64,000 nt of DNA from Hypoxylon rubiginosum (Eukaryota; Ascomycota; Sordariomycetes; Xylariales; Hypoxylaceae), in contig CADCXA010000027.1 of assembly GCA_902806565.1 (NCBI GenBank), positions 1,674,001-1,738,000 of the forward strand, read 5' to 3'. The first letter of the stretch is position 1; each line of letters starts with the position of its first letter. Positions 1-12,470 of the stretch are shown here, in pieces. The notes under the pieces are model-generated. The model had not been told where the DNA came from. It saw nothing but the letters and a program-made list of their open reading frames with translations, and ran no database searches. The position numbers and the translations under genes are program-made.

Positions 1-833
1 TTCTTATATTCTCTGAACTGGCGACTTGATCGACTTATTACTTTTTTTTCCTCTTCTTTCCCCCTTGTTTGGCATCGCTTCTTTAGCATGCCTAGGTAAC
101 GCTCTCTTTGACAGCGAGCGCTTGCCCTCTGGTTCGACCGGCTTCATACTATACACTAAGCTTGCGTAAATCGACCTAGTGGACTATTCTGCCTTGACCA
201 ACCGCTTTAACTTTTCTTCCAATCCCATTTCCCTCCTATCCGGTTTCTCTACGGTTCTTGTATGAAATCTTCCACCTACATCCGCACGCATATTACTTTC
301 AGATAAGCCAGGCCCTCGTTTTTACTCCACACTCAGAACGACCTCTACTTTCCGCTTCGGGCATTGCCTAAATCGGCTTCAAGTGGTAGAATCTGTCTAT
401 CAGCTCACCTTACCGTCTCGTTCCAAGATCTTCCTTACTTAGTTCTTCCCGAGACTTGGAGCTACTTTGGGCATCGATCCTCCCGAGCCGTCCAGGGTTC
501 CTCGACTGCTGCTGTGTCGGCCGCATGTCCAGTTGCAACACCTAAAATACCACGCAACAAGCTACCATAATTTAACCCCCCCAGTTAATCCTTTAGAAGT
601 TACTACCCATGTGTTTGGCACCGATCTTCAAATGAGGCTGGGCTTTAGGATCCAAAAGTTCCATAAGCCCCGATTGCATCCTGTCCCTTTTCTACCAAGC
701 TGGCCGTCCTCACCAGCTTTCTTATGCAAAGGTTAATCACCACCTCTTGTTTCATATACACCGTCACCTCCTGTCACTTTGCTCGTTTCCAACCCTTAGC
801 ATGCCTTCCCACGTCACCATTTAGCTCCTCCTC
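1..833 (+). promoter_or_regulatory. Upstream region and pyrimidine-rich leader of the first gene, with a uORF
   Basis: This stretch has no convincing coding sequence. It is rich in C and T, as is typical of fungal promoters and 5' leaders. An upstream ORF of seven codons (M-P-S-H-V-T-I, stop) lies at 801-824 and ends nine bases before the main ATG at 834, so it could reduce translation of the main frame. The same place (ATTTAG at 819-824) could instead be read as a 3' splice site, so a further 5' exon cannot be excluded. Confidence 0.4.
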
Positions 834-2392
834 ATGTCTGCTATCGAGATGATGCTCACAGCCAAGCAGCCAGTCCACCACGGGTATCGGCCTGTCCATG
901 ACCTACCGACGCCGCCTCGATCCTCGCCCCCCTTGAGTGTCCAGGACTCCTTCCAGAAGCCACATATCGGTCTCCCCCAGCAGCAGAGTCCATCTACCAA
1001 GCCCATGTCAGCACCTCATCGTGGCCTGCCTCTCCCGGCAGCCATGACACTACCTCAACCACCGCCTCCGGCTCCTGGTCCTCCTCACCCACCAGCCCCG
1101 GGGCCACCTTTACATTCTCAGGGGGGGCCAATCCCTTCCCCGCATAGTCAAGCACTTGGCGCATTGCCGGCGCCACCTCAGCATCCAGGTTCCGAGGAGT
1201 CGATGAGGAGTTGGCTGATAGCCAAGGCCGAGGAGGAGAGAAGAAAACAAGAAGAAGAGAAGACGCGGCAGGAGTCGTTGCGCCTAGAACAGAGAAAGCT
1301 AGAATACGAGATGCTCCGAACTTCCTTGGATCGAGGTATCCCGCCCCCGATGGTGCCTGTTGTTTTTGCTGGGATGAGCGGTGGAACACTTCCGCAGGCG
1401 GCTCTCGAGTGGGCGCAGCAGTATCTGATGCCACAGCAAGGACACCCAGCGCAGATTTTGCCGGCCCAGGGAGCGTTATCGCCCGAGCACCGAAGGGAAT
1501 CTTCGCAATATGGAGCGCCGCAGCAGTACGGTGGCTCACTTGGTGTCCCGTCGACGCCGGGGACTGGGCCAGGTGCTCCGGCAAGTTTTGTTGCCTATCA
1601 GGGGCCCGGATCGCCAACGAGGCCACGAGCACACACGTTGAGTATGGGTGGGGCCGTAGGTAGACCGTTGGGAGGTTCTGCTCTTCCCCGGTTAAATACG
1701 GGTGAAGGACCCCCTGGTCCGCCTAATATTCCTCATCCGCAGCACCTGGCGCATCAAGCAGCGGCGCCGCAACAAGACACACAGTCGCCCTCGATATACT
1801 TCCACCATTGGCAACCACCGAATACCCAAGGAGGCTCTAATCAGCCAGGAACGCCTTCTGGTTTGTCAAAATCCAAAACGAGCAAGTAAAAAAAACGAAA
1901 CTTGTGTGGCTAATACTGCCCTTCGATTTATTAGTGGAATCGCCGAAGAAACGAAAAGCGACCGGGCCCCAGCAAGCAGCGCCGCCGCCGAGCCAACGGT
2001 TTAGATCTCCGCCCATGGGGCAGTTCGGTGGGCCGACCACATTATCAAATCCTCCTCCTGGTCGCCGGCGAGGTCACTCCCGACAGAGGAGCGATATCTC
2101 ATCATATCGAGGGCGCGGTTTTAACCCACATCGCGGTCTCTCGCCCAGCCTTAGCGTGACAAGAGAAGCGGCGATGGGAGAATCATCACAGCATCCTCGG
2201 AGCAGCGCTCACTCGGTTTCATCCTTGCTGTCGGATCAGCCATCGCCACGGTACGCGTCGGAAATGAGGGCGCAGCAAAGCGAAAGCGAACGACGAAACT
2301 CGCCCGCGACATCGGACGATAGGTCGCGCGGCGGAGTACCTGGGGTCGGATCAGCCGCAGGTCCTCCTGGTTCCGGACGAGAAAACGATTAG
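834..2392 (+). CDS. Conserved-looking proline/glutamine-rich nuclear-type fungal protein
   Basis: Two exons, 834-1860 and 1935-2392, give 494 residues. The 74-nt intron has a GTTTGT donor, a GGCTAAT branch site and a TTATTAG acceptor, and the phase is kept. Residues 1-120 are proline-rich and disordered. Residues about 122-165 form a charged Glu/Arg/Lys helix, probably a coiled coil, followed by a hydrophobic stretch around PPPMVPVVFAGM, the only part that looks folded. Just after the splice junction lies PKKRK (about 346-350), a classic monopartite nuclear localisation signal. The C-terminal third is Ser/Arg/Pro-rich. I do not recognise a named family. A role as a nuclear co-regulator is inference from composition and the signal only. 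AATAAA follows six bases after the stop. Confidence 0.8.
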
Positions 2393-2397
2393 GGGCC

Positions 2398-2403
2398 AAT
2401 AAA
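2398..2403 (+). terminator. AATAAA polyadenylation-type hexamer
   Basis: AATAAA lies six bases beyond the stop codon of the proline-rich protein gene. This is close for a cleavage signal, so it may be only an A-rich positioning element. Confidence 0.3.
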
Positions 2404-5400
2404 TATCATGTTGATGATGCCCCTCCGTGTTTCAGCCTCTCGGCGGGGGTTTAAAAGCAAATCTGGTCGAAATTTATTTTCTTCGAACTGGGCCACAATC
2501 TAAGGACGCGACGGGTTTATTGCCCCTACTTACACTATTCGGGAAGTCTTTATTACGCCGTAATCTTACCAGCGACGGGGGGTTGTAGCTTTCCCCTCTC
2601 TAATAACCCCCCCGGACGGCAACGGCTAGACCAAATCGATCGTGGATGTACCCACGACCTACTTTCAGCACGGACAACAAAGAATCTAGGAAGAGACGGT
2701 TCGACTCGGACGAACGACTCGAATTACTTGTAACTAATAGTTCACATCTTGTATTAAATCTTCATCTGCATACATTGGGGACAACGAACGACGGTCTAAA
2801 AAGCATTCTACGGTACGGAGAATTGGGCTCGGGAGAAGAGGACCTGGAGTTTCTGGACAACCGGACATTTGTCGTTTTGTCGCTTGGGAAATGTGCATGA
2901 GCCTGTACAATATTATATAGATACCATGTTAAAAAGGGGGTAGGCGTCTAGAGTCGGGAGAAGGAGAGGGAGTTTAGTCCCATGCACTGTGTAATATAAC
3001 GTGAGTTTTTTTCTCTCCAGCAATTTAACCGTCTGATCTTGTATTCAAATCTCTACTTGTGCTTCTAAGAATGATTGTCGTAGGGACATATCTACCTCCT
3101 AGCCTACATGTAGGTATTTAGACTCAACCTACCTCCTAACTACATACCAGGTAGGTACCTAACTAGGTTGTATCTAAGGGACGTGGGAAATATAGCTTAT
3201 TGAGAACTCGCTTACAGAAAGACTACAAGACTAAAAGACCGGTACTTGGGGAAAAAAGGTCTAGGCTTATTTGGTTCTAGAGCTCACCTTCTCTTCCGAC
3301 ATCCAAGACGTTCGTGTTGCTATGCGTATATTACCACGAGGACGCGATTGGTTGCCGAGTTTGGGACTACGGTCGGAAAATTTATGATTTGTTTGGAGCT
3401 CCCCTTTGGGTAACACGGAGAGGGCTGGGGAATCTGGCTTATTGAGCACGACAGCGAGCACGCCCGTCGGAAAGATGACGTTGCTTAATATAGGAACAAA
3501 CTTCTGCGGTCGCACAGCAGCAAAGATGCGCGAAAGCTGTCGCTTAGAGTTGCACATCAAATAGGAAAAGAGAGATCAAGTGATCCTTTCCCCCCCAGGG
3601 GCCCCCCAGGGGGCCAAGAAAGAGACCGGCTGGCTTTTTCGATGTCCGAGCGCACGCTGCTCAGCAGAGCAAAGCAGAGCGCCATGCGTGTCACTAGTAA
3701 CGTTCCCGGGATATCCTCTTTCGTCTACGCACGTCTCAATATCTGCGGCGGACGAGAGGATATAATTTGCGAGCAGGGTATGTGTGTGTGTCGATAGAGA
3801 ATATCGACGAGGATTCGAACGAGGATTCGAAAATACCCGCGCGGTAGACGGCTGCAGTCAGATCGCTGATGATTCGCGCCCACACGCGCTCCATTTTCTC
3901 CTCAAGCGATGCAACGATGTCCTAGCCGCCTTTATTGCCTACCCCCACGGGGATAAGGAAAGTGTGTGTGGGCGCCAAATTCGACACTTTTTCACTCTTC
4001 TCCCTCCTGTCCATTTTCCCAAAACGGACATGCAACGAACAACGACGCACGTAGGGTCATAGATAAGGCCCTAGCTCCGAGAATAGAATGAACTTACTGA
4101 CAATAGGGCCCTTTCAGAAGTATCGGGGTGCTCAATCTCGTCACCTGTTTCTCATCATCTCTCTCCTACTGCCACTCTTCTCACCCTTCGTTACCTGCTT
4201 TGCTATTATTAGCACGTAGGCCAGGCAGATGGCCGATACGAGCAAAGAAAAAGAAGCTGCATGGATGAGGTTGTCTTTTCACGTCACGTCGCAGTAATGG
4301 ACTCTGTGCATTCATCTGCATTCACCTGAGCTAGGGGGGGGGGGGGGGGGGGGGCATGGGCTACAATCTAGAGGCCTAAGAAGAGGCCCACGGAAATATC
4401 GGTAACTAGAGCAGGGCAAATTCACGGTCGATCAAAGTTGTGAGCTTAGATGGACTATCCGAATGGTCTGGGCTGATGATATCAGGATAATCCTGGCTGT
4501 CCATGCTATACCTAGAACGACACAGACATGATTATATGACAGTTCGTGGTAGTAAGCATCACTAGCTTTGGAATCATTGTCCCCTCCCTCTCCTCCCTTT
4601 TCCCCCTTTCTTTCGCTACAGGTTACTACCGGCAGTTGAGCCCCCTTTTAGGGGGATGGGGATGGGAATAGGAATGGGATGCTTCAGTTTGAATGAAGCA
4701 CAAAAGAGAAGCCGAGCATCTCCTCGGGCCATCCTCGTCGAGATATGTCTAGAATTCCCCGGAGCGTGGGATTCTTAAGCTCGTCCTTCATTCTTCCTTG
4801 CTACCCAACAACGCTGCAGTCTCCAGGTTTTCGATATAATGAACGACCAACCTATATGTGGAAAAAGGGAGAGCAAATCCTGGAAGAACCTAGTGCGGCC
4901 TGCTGCTGTGTATTCCAAATCATACGATCCTCTCTCTCTCACTTTTCTCACTCTAAACCCTGACAATCTGCAAGTTGTCGATTGTTTTTGTTTACGAACC
5001 GCCTGTTCTTCCCAGTTGTAGCCGCCGGCCGCTCGCCGTAGCATCACCGAACAAAACAATGCATGATGACTCGCAGTAGCGGCGTTCTTGCCCATGACGA
5101 CACGGGGATGTTCAGGAGGCGCGCCCGCAGATCTAGGCCTCTTTGGGGAACTGTCTCTGATTCCTTCGACCCAGATCGAGCGGGTTTCTTACCTGCAGAA
5201 TTACATTATTCCCCTTTTATTTATAGCGTCTTTTCTTGTGTTTCCTTTCGTTCTGCCTGGTCCTGCTGCTGCCGGGACATGCGACTAGTCACCTGCCGTT
5301 CCAAGTCGCTACTATGTACTCGCCCACACGTACCCTCGGCAATGTACCTCTCGCTTCCCCATCTCATCTCAAAGCTACCTAGCTTTTCCCTATCCAGGTT

Positions 5401-7805
5401 CTCGTAGCTGTAGCTGCCGAACGCGCGCATGCGCCAAAGACTGAGGCGTAAAGAAGGTGGTATTGTTCTTCTCGTTCGACGCGCAAGCGCTGCGGTAAGC
5501 AGGTCTTGCAGGTCTTGCAGGGACTAACCTAAGACCGCAACCCTCACCGAAAGACGTTCGAGAATGTGTCCTCCATCTCTCCCCCCTTTTCCCCTTTCCT
5601 TTTCGTCCACGGCTGCGCCGGCTTGACTGCACGTCCAGGTAACGGACAGGAAATAGGGTCTCAATGTCCCCTCTTCCATTGTTACTGTTACCCAATATCG
5701 ATAAATGGCATGGTGGATGGGCCGGTTGGTTGGTTCTGGTTTCGACCCCTTCTCCCTCGTCCTGACTGGACGAACTGGACGCGTCGCGACCACAGCAGGG
5801 CGAACCCGGGGCCCCCTCACCCTCCCTCCTTCGAAACCCACGCAGCGTCCCAAATGCGCTGCGACGCTGTGGCGGCATGAGACGCTGACTGCATGCGACT
5901 TAGGTGCGATTGCAATGGACTGACTGGACTGGGACTAGACGACCCTACGGCAGAAAACGGGCCAGCCTAGGGCGTGCTCGACGCCTCACACGCGCAGGAG
6001 ACAAGAGAGAATAAAAGAAAGCCAAGCTTCTCGCTGCGTGCGCGGCTTAACAGGAATAATCTCTCTGAAACACGACGTACATGGCGCGGATACGACGGTA
6101 CATTTGGGAACCTTCTTACCTGCAGAATGAATTGGGGGAAGACAGCCACTATTGCTCATTCGGTCGTTTCCGATCGACCGTGTAAACATGCACGCAGAAT
6201 GCAAGGTTGTGGCTGATCTGATCGACGGCAACGTAACGAATAACAACATAGGCAATGAAATGCGGCATTCTTCTTCCCCCAAGGCTTCAGAGACGAAGTA
6301 TTCAGCAAATGCGCTTCATTGTTCTGCCTTGTAACGTGTCAACTAGGAAGGAGGCTCAGCGGGCTGGTGGCACACGGCTCATGGCTAGCTCATAGCTCAT
6401 TCTGCCCACTGCGGCCTGTTACTCTACCATAAGAAGAGCATGCGCGGTTATGAAGGCTTACGATATTTTACGATACGAGCCTGTACCCGACGACGGGGCC
6501 TACGACAGAAGGCCCGAAGGAGGATCGGGTGTTGTTTTGTTTGTATAACTCGGAACCAGACACCGCCGGCTCACTCAGCTGGGGGGGAAAAAGGGAGGCA
6601 TTCATCTCTACCCAAAGCGGAAACATGAATTCGTCCGAATCGGTTCCGACCTTGCTGAAAAGTACGGACGAGAGAGAGTGAAAGAGACGAGGAAAGGCAG
6701 GGCAGCCACATGGCTCGCCGTCGCATCCAAAAAGCCGATCCCTCGCTCATGCAAGGAACTCGATCGAGCAATTGCGCAATCTCTAGGATCCCTCTTTCGA
6801 GAATCTAAACCTCATGCGTTACCCGGCTAGGAGGTAAGTAGAGTACATAGGATGAAATCCTGTTCGCTCCCTTGGCAACTCAGAGTCTCGGACAGTGTCA
6901 GCCGAATCCTTCGGGAGGCAGCTATCAGGAACAGAGAACCGAATCGAGTCATGACGAACGAGAGGGGTCAAGTCGGCACTACAACACCTAGACACATGAA
7001 GCATCACGCGTATTCGGCTTATACCAGATCTTCTTACCGATGAGGTATTCCCATGTGAAGAACTAATCTTGGAATTTGATACTGTACCTCCGTTTGTTCT
7101 GCGCCTCTCTGATATCTCTCTCGATTTGTCAATATTGTCGACATCGGAACCAAAGTGTATAAACCACCAACTTAGGTAGGGGGCTTGAACAGTTTTCGTC
7201 ACAGCCTTATACGGCGGCCGTTCTCCGGGATATCGATCCCCTTTTTTTGCACTTCATTTTCGTCCATCCTCCGATTCCATGCTACCCATCTCCCTCGCTG
7301 CCTAATTAGGAGGTGCTCGTGTTTTTCTACCAGTCACGTTTCGAGGTTTCGAGGTGTGCGGCTGTGCGCGAGAGATCGACCTGGCAGCCTTATGCGCCTG
7401 ACTCGTGCCAATATGCAGGCGGGGATCGTTTGGCACCAACAGCACCCGAAGGCTTAGATGAGACAGAGACATGCAGTAATATTCTAGCCGATGGGCTTCT
7501 GGTGATTTCAGGACCTGCATAACGATATTTACCAGAGTGGAAAGGATCGAAGGAGATCTTTCGGCTGAGCTGCAGAATAATACTACCAAGTAATCGGAGT
7601 TTCTAACAGCAAGTCACCTCGCGAAGCCCCCTAACATGGGCAATATGAACTTTGTGCATGCTTGTAATTATCGTCGTAGTATCTTGGCTTCTCCCATAGC
7701 CTCGGAGCCAAATTGTCGCCTTGGACGGATCTATGGCATCTCCCTATATTACTTAGGAAGTACCTAAAGTAAGGATACAGGCACGCTTGCTCGAAAAGCG
7801 ACGCT
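2404..7805. other. 5.4-kb intergenic region with no supportable gene
   Basis: Short open frames occur on both strands, but none has a domain, a plausible exon partner or convincing composition. The stretch holds the 3' region of the first gene, clusters of TACCT/AGGTA motifs (around 3105-3175), a 21-base G homopolymer, and CT-rich tracts such as those around 4570-4620. A real small gene or noncoding transcript could be hidden here, but nothing in the sequence points to one. Confidence 0.5.
4334..4354. repeat. Poly-G homopolymer, 21 bases
   Basis: An uninterrupted run of 21 G lies in intergenic DNA. Runs like this are prone to replication slippage and to assembly error, so the exact length should not be trusted. 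Confidence 0.9.
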
Positions 7806-9739
7806 TTATTCCGGAATCACATGCTGTTCCGCCGGCACGCCAGCCTTCCACCTATACGACGAGGCGACGTGCTCATCAAGGGGGCCAGTCTGCCCCGGCT
7901 TCTGGTAGAAGTTCTCCCTGTAAGTCCCGCCGGGAACCGTGTAGTCGTCCCAGAACAAGCCTCGCCTGCGCAACTCTGGGATCAGGAGCTCGATGATGTC
8001 CTTGAACGACTGGGGGAAGAGCGCGTATGCCTGTTTTTATTCATGCTGTAAGACGGCGCCGCCTAAAGCCCACACTACACTACACATCTTGGAAGTAGAG
8101 AGGAATGGGTACTTACGAAGTTGAACCCGTCGACGTCAGCCTCCCTGACCCAAGTCTCGAGCCCGTCGGCCACCTGCGAGGGCGTGCCCACGAATGTGGG
8201 CCCGTTGCCGCCGATGCTGATGTGCTCCGCGAGCGTGTGCTTCGTCCACTTCGAAGTTCCCGGCGAGAACCTAGCGAAGCCCTCTACCGTAGACCTAGAG
8301 AACATCCATCCACCTAGTCAGCGAGCGCGAGAAGGCAATAGGGGCACCCCTACAGTAGTAGTAGGCACAGGTACGCTTACCGCACGGCGTTGCTCTCGAC
8401 CTCCCTCAACTCCTCCTCGTCGCCGTACTGATCCATGTCGATACCCGTCCAGCCGCCGAACAGCGCCAGCGCCCCCTCGAGCGAGGCGTACTGCCGGTAG
8501 TCGGCCAGCTTCGCGCGCGCCTCCTCCTCCGTGCGCCCCAGTATCGGCGTCACGAGCGCCAGCACCTTGATGCTGGCCGGGTCGCGGCCGTACTGCGCCC
8601 GCGCGAGCGCCCGCAGCTCGGCGATGTTCTTGGCGCACACCTCGGGGGCGTGGGCCGAGACGAAGACGGCCTCGGCGTGCTGTGCGGCGAACTGCTTGCC
8701 GGCGCGCGACGTGCCCGCCTGCAGGAGCAGCGGCGTCCGCTGCGGGCTCGGCTGGCAGATGTGCGGGCCGGGTACCGTGAAGAACTTGCCGCGGTGGTTG
8801 ATCTCGCGGACCAGCTCCGGCTGCGTGTACACGCCGGCCTTGCGGTCCAGCTTCACGGCGTCGTCTCGCCACGAGGACTCGAGCAGCTTGTAGACGACCT
8901 TCACGTACTCCTCGGCTTGCGCGTAGCGGTCGTCATGCTGTATTCGTGTTTTTAAGTCTGTGACATTTCTAAATGTATGGAAAGGGGAGAGATATCGGTA
9001 TGGGACTCACTTTGGGTTGCTCCAAGAAGCCTAGGTTCTTCGCTGCGGAATCCAAGTAGCTTGTAACGATCTATGTGCCCGTTTAACTCAGTGCCCAAAT
9101 AGTTATGTAGTTATCCATGAGATTCGTAAGCTTACATTCCAACCTAACCTACACTGACGATTAGTGACAAAACCATGTAATTTACGAACTAGAAGACATA
9201 CCGTCCTTTGCTCAGGTGGTCAATCGTGGACAAACGCCTAGCGAACTGATACGGCTGCTCGTATGTAGTCGAAGCTGTAACGCCGAAGCCGATGCTCTCC
9301 GTGGCGGCCGCCATGGCAGATACCACGGAAAGGGGCTCGTTTACAGGCCACTGGGTTCCCGATATCTTAGCAGAGTTCAGGGAGCCTTTGTACACGTCAT
9401 ATCCTCCTAACGGCATAGTCAGTACATATGTCTAGATTTCGTTGACACTAACAGCTAGAGGGTGTTTCAAACCTAGGACATCAGCGATGAAAATGCCGTG
9501 GAACTTAGCTCCCTCCAGAAGCTTAGCCAGCTCGACCCAATGCGACACTTCGTTGATGCGCCAGGATTCGTCGTCGGGATGTCTCCATAGGCCAGGTGAC
9601 TGGTGTCCGCTAGCTATGACATGGTATAAGTCGGCGAATATCTATCATCTGTACCGGACGAATTGAACTTACACATCATCACGAAGGCATTGAGCACGAG
9701 GCTCTTCTTCGGTGCCGTTTCAGTGCTGGTTGCGCTCAT
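7806..9739 (-). CDS. FMN-dependent monooxygenase, NtaA/SnaA/DszA (bacterial luciferase-like) family
   Basis: Eight exons on the minus strand: 9739-9673, 9613-9473, 9406-9202, 9148-9136, 9070-9011, 8937-8381, 8294-8117 and 8030-7806. Every junction keeps phase and the product is 481 residues, the usual length for this family. The enzymes are TIM barrels that use reduced FMN from a separate reductase plus O2 to oxidise substrates such as nitrilotriacetate, pristinamycin precursors or dibenzothiophene sulfone. Visible family blocks are SGHQSPGLWRHP near the N terminus, ADVLGGYDVYKGS, GVTAS.TYE.PYQFARR, KGRLGWNIVTSYLDSA, HDDRYAQAEEY, PSPQRTPLLLQAGTS.AG and ELRRRGLFW. Exon 4 is only 13 nt and supplies the conserved LGWN block. 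No flavin reductase is nearby. The adjacent paralogue on the same strand suggests an old duplication. Substrate unknown. Confidence 0.88.
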
Positions 9740-10324
9740 CCTGTCTATTGCTAGGTATCTTATAGACTCGGTTTACAATTTATTATTAATCAAGATCACC
9801 GCTTTATAAACTGACGGAGACGACGTTTGGATATACATTTTCATTCTACCCGCGAAGCTAGGGGAGCTCTCATCTCAATGACATCCACATCTCCGAATGA
9901 CGGCGACGCTATCCGCCCACTCGACGCGTGCGACGCAATACCGCATGTATGTGGTGCGTATGGCGACCTTTTTTGGCCTGATCACGCAATAGAGCTCGAC
10001 ATATACGCTATCCGCCGGTCGGAGGTGCAAAAAGGGGCAATTGACCAAGGCGGGGAAATGGATGATCTATTGGACTAGTTGCGCGGTAAGGGGATGCCCC
10101 TCTAAGGAGTAAACCTATACGATTTATGTTGAGGTCAAGGGGTGCCGGGAGTTGTGGTAGTTTGAGATAGGGATTTTCTTTCAATAATACGGTTACGTGA
10201 ATTCAAATAGATGCTTAATTTGCTACTCAGGAGATACCTAGTGTAATATCACTATCTTAGAAGCCTATGTGCTGATGACAACTAACTTGAAAATCTTAAG
10301 AAGCGATTCACATAGCATTAGGTA
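9740..10324. promoter_or_regulatory. Intergenic segment between the two tandem monooxygenase genes
   Basis: The segment holds the promoter of the downstream monooxygenase (start at 9739) and the 3' end of the upstream one (stop at 10325). An 83-codon open frame at 9827-10078 on the plus strand lacks an ATG at its start and shows no family features. No clear regulatory dyad was seen. Confidence 0.35.
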
Positions 10325-11968
10325 CTAATTGTTCTGCTCTCCAGCAGCCTCCGCCTCCTCATACGGCGGTTCCTCCTGGTATCGGTTATACTTATACCGG
10401 GACCCGGGATGGTCGTCCCTGAGCCCGCTCTGCCCCTTCCCGTAGACCCTCTCGCGCGCCGTGAGTCCCTCGCCCTCCAGCTTCGGGTCGGCGTAGAGGC
10501 CGCGGCGCCGGAGCTCCGGGATCAGGAGCTCGACGACGTCCTCGAAGGTGCCGGGGGTCGTCACGTAGCCGATGTTGAAGCCGTCGAGGTCGCCGTCGCG
10601 GACCCAGCGCTCCATGTCGTCGGCGACGGTCTGCGGGCTGCCGACGGCGACGTGCGCGAGCCCGCCGATGGCAGCCTTCTCGGCGACGACGCGCGGCGTC
10701 CACCGCGGGATGTCCTCGCTCGTCGTCGTGAAGGCGTCCAGCAGGCTGCGCACCTTGTTGGCCTCGAGCGAGTCCGCCGCCGTCAGCTCCTGGTCCAGCG
10801 GGATCCGCGACAGGTCGATGCCCGTCCAGCCGCTGACGAGCACCAGCCCGCCAATAACTGACGCGTGCTTCCGCAGCTCGGCGAGCTTCTCGCGCGCCTC
10901 CTCGTCCGTGCGCCCGACTATAGGTGTGTACGTCGCGAAGAACTTGAGGGACCGCGGGTCTCGGCCCTTGGCGGCGGCCAGCGCCCGGATCTTGTCGATC
11001 TTGGGCCGCAGGATGGTCGGCGAGTGCGACGACACAAAGATGGCCTCGGCGTGCGTCGCGGCGAACTCGGAGCCCGCCGATGAGGTGCCGGCCTGGAATA
11101 AGAAGGGGGTGCGCTGAGGTGACGGATCGACAATATGTCGTGAGTTCAGGCTGAAGTACTTTCCCTTGTGATTGATGGTACGGATCTTGTCCGGATCGGC
11201 ATAGGTATCGTTCTCCGGATCAGGCGATATGGCATCGTCAGCCCATGATCCTTCCCACAGCCTGTGGTCGCTCATTAGATTTCATTGCATCTCGGATCAG
11301 GGTGAGTAGCTGAAATATAATATACTTATAAAGGACGTTGAGGTACTCGTCAGCTTGACGATACCGTTCGTCATGGTCGATGGGGTTTTCGAGACCTATG
11401 GCCTTGAAAGCTGCCTTCTTCCAGGAGGTGACGATGTTCCAGCCGAATCGACCGCCGGTGAAGTGATCTAGAGTAGAAAATCGCTTCGCCAGCAGAAAAG
11501 GGGGCTCAAAAGAAGTCGACGCAGTAATGGCAAACGAGAGATTCTTCGTCACAGCTGCCATGGCTGAGATGGGCTGTTGTCAATGTTCAGTTCCAGCTCA
11601 CGTTTCTCGGCCGGGTAGGAATTCAAATCAACGTACTATAGTTGGGTCAGTTATTGGCCACTGAGCTGCTCGCCTGATACAATTGTCGAGGCTTCCTTCG
11701 TAGGTGTCGTAGCCCCCATACGTATCCGCGAGAAACAAGGCATTGAACCCTCCCCTTTCTAGTAGCTTTGCAAGCTCTATCCAATATTCGAGGTTGCGCT
11801 TTGTAGCTGACTTATCGACTGGATTCTTGAATATTATATTAGTTTAATGTGTTTTCTTTTATGCGAATTAAGACAACTTACCTTCCATTGGCCTGGAGAG
11901 AGGTGCCCGACTGTGGACATGTCAAATGCATTTAACAAAATGGGCTTCTTAGCTTCTGAGGACGCCAT
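10325..11968 (-). CDS. FMN-dependent monooxygenase, NtaA/SnaA/DszA family, second copy
   Basis: Four exons on the minus strand: 11968-11882, 11825-11637, 11573-11326 and 11261-10325. Phases are kept and the product is 486 residues. Family blocks are in the expected order: LLNAFDM then HLSPGQWKNP, ADTYGGYDTYEGS, ITASTSFEPPFLLAKRFSTLDH, GGRFGWNIVTSW, HDERYRQADEYL, LWEGSWADDAI, PSPQRTPFLFQAGTSSAG and ELRRRGLYADP. It should act with a separate reductase that supplies FMNH2. Compared with its neighbour it has three introns rather than seven, and the GRFGWN block lies inside a normal exon, so the two copies diverged long ago or reached the locus separately. It is divergently transcribed from the Baeyer-Villiger monooxygenase across 502 bp, which suggests shared control. 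Substrate unknown. Confidence 0.9.
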
Positions 11969-12470
11969 CTTTAGAATATTTCGGTTAATAACAGCCTAGA
12001 TCTAGTAGCTTATTTATAAATAATCTGTTTAGATGATGGACGAAGTTATCATCAACAGGCAATCGTACACTATGGATAGACCCCATATGAAGACGGTATA
12101 GGAGGAAGATATAGACAGCTTTGTTCCCATGTCGCCAAGCCTACTCCGGTGCTCCCTCAGGGTTCGATGCAACAATGATAGTTGGAGTATGGTGTGAGCC
12201 GCCGAGCTTGGTTGCCACAGATCGTCCTATTGCGGAGGTGCAAAGAGGCGGGGGCTATTGCGTGCTTTACGCTGCTTTGCGTGCTTCGTCGAATAGAGGA
12301 ACTGGTGGACCGGCGACACGGAACTAGTCGAACGATAACGCGAGCTTGAGATAACCTCAAATAGATATAAGTCTTCGGCACTGCCCGGTTTCGACTGACA
12401 CGAGTAGAGATAGAAATTTCAATCCGTCACTCTTTGAAGGAGGTAGCTAGGCTGCGCGCAAACTACCAAC
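11969..12470. promoter_or_regulatory. Divergent promoter between monooxygenase and BVMO genes
   Basis: These 502 bases separate two start codons that point away from each other. A dyad CGG-N6-CCG occurs at 12376-12387, 83 bases before the BVMO ATG. CGG half-sites in this arrangement are typical targets of fungal Zn(II)2Cys6 regulators. This is a single motif match and no such regulator gene is in the window. Confidence 0.4.
12376..12387. promoter_or_regulatory. CGG-N6-CCG dyad, possible Zn2Cys6 activator site
   Basis: The half-sites are exact inverted CGG triplets with a six-base spacer, located in the divergent promoter. Fungal binuclear zinc regulators of the Ppr1/UaY type prefer this spacing. 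By chance such a 6-bp pattern is common, so the support comes mainly from position. Confidence 0.25.

Noticed and set aside
994..1663. Open frames on both strands overlapping the proline-rich gene
   Set aside because: They are other-frame shadows of the real exon in GC-rich, low-complexity DNA.
9827..10078. 83-codon open frame on the plus strand between the two monooxygenases
   Set aside because: No ATG start, no domain, composition not convincing; it lies in promoter/terminator space.
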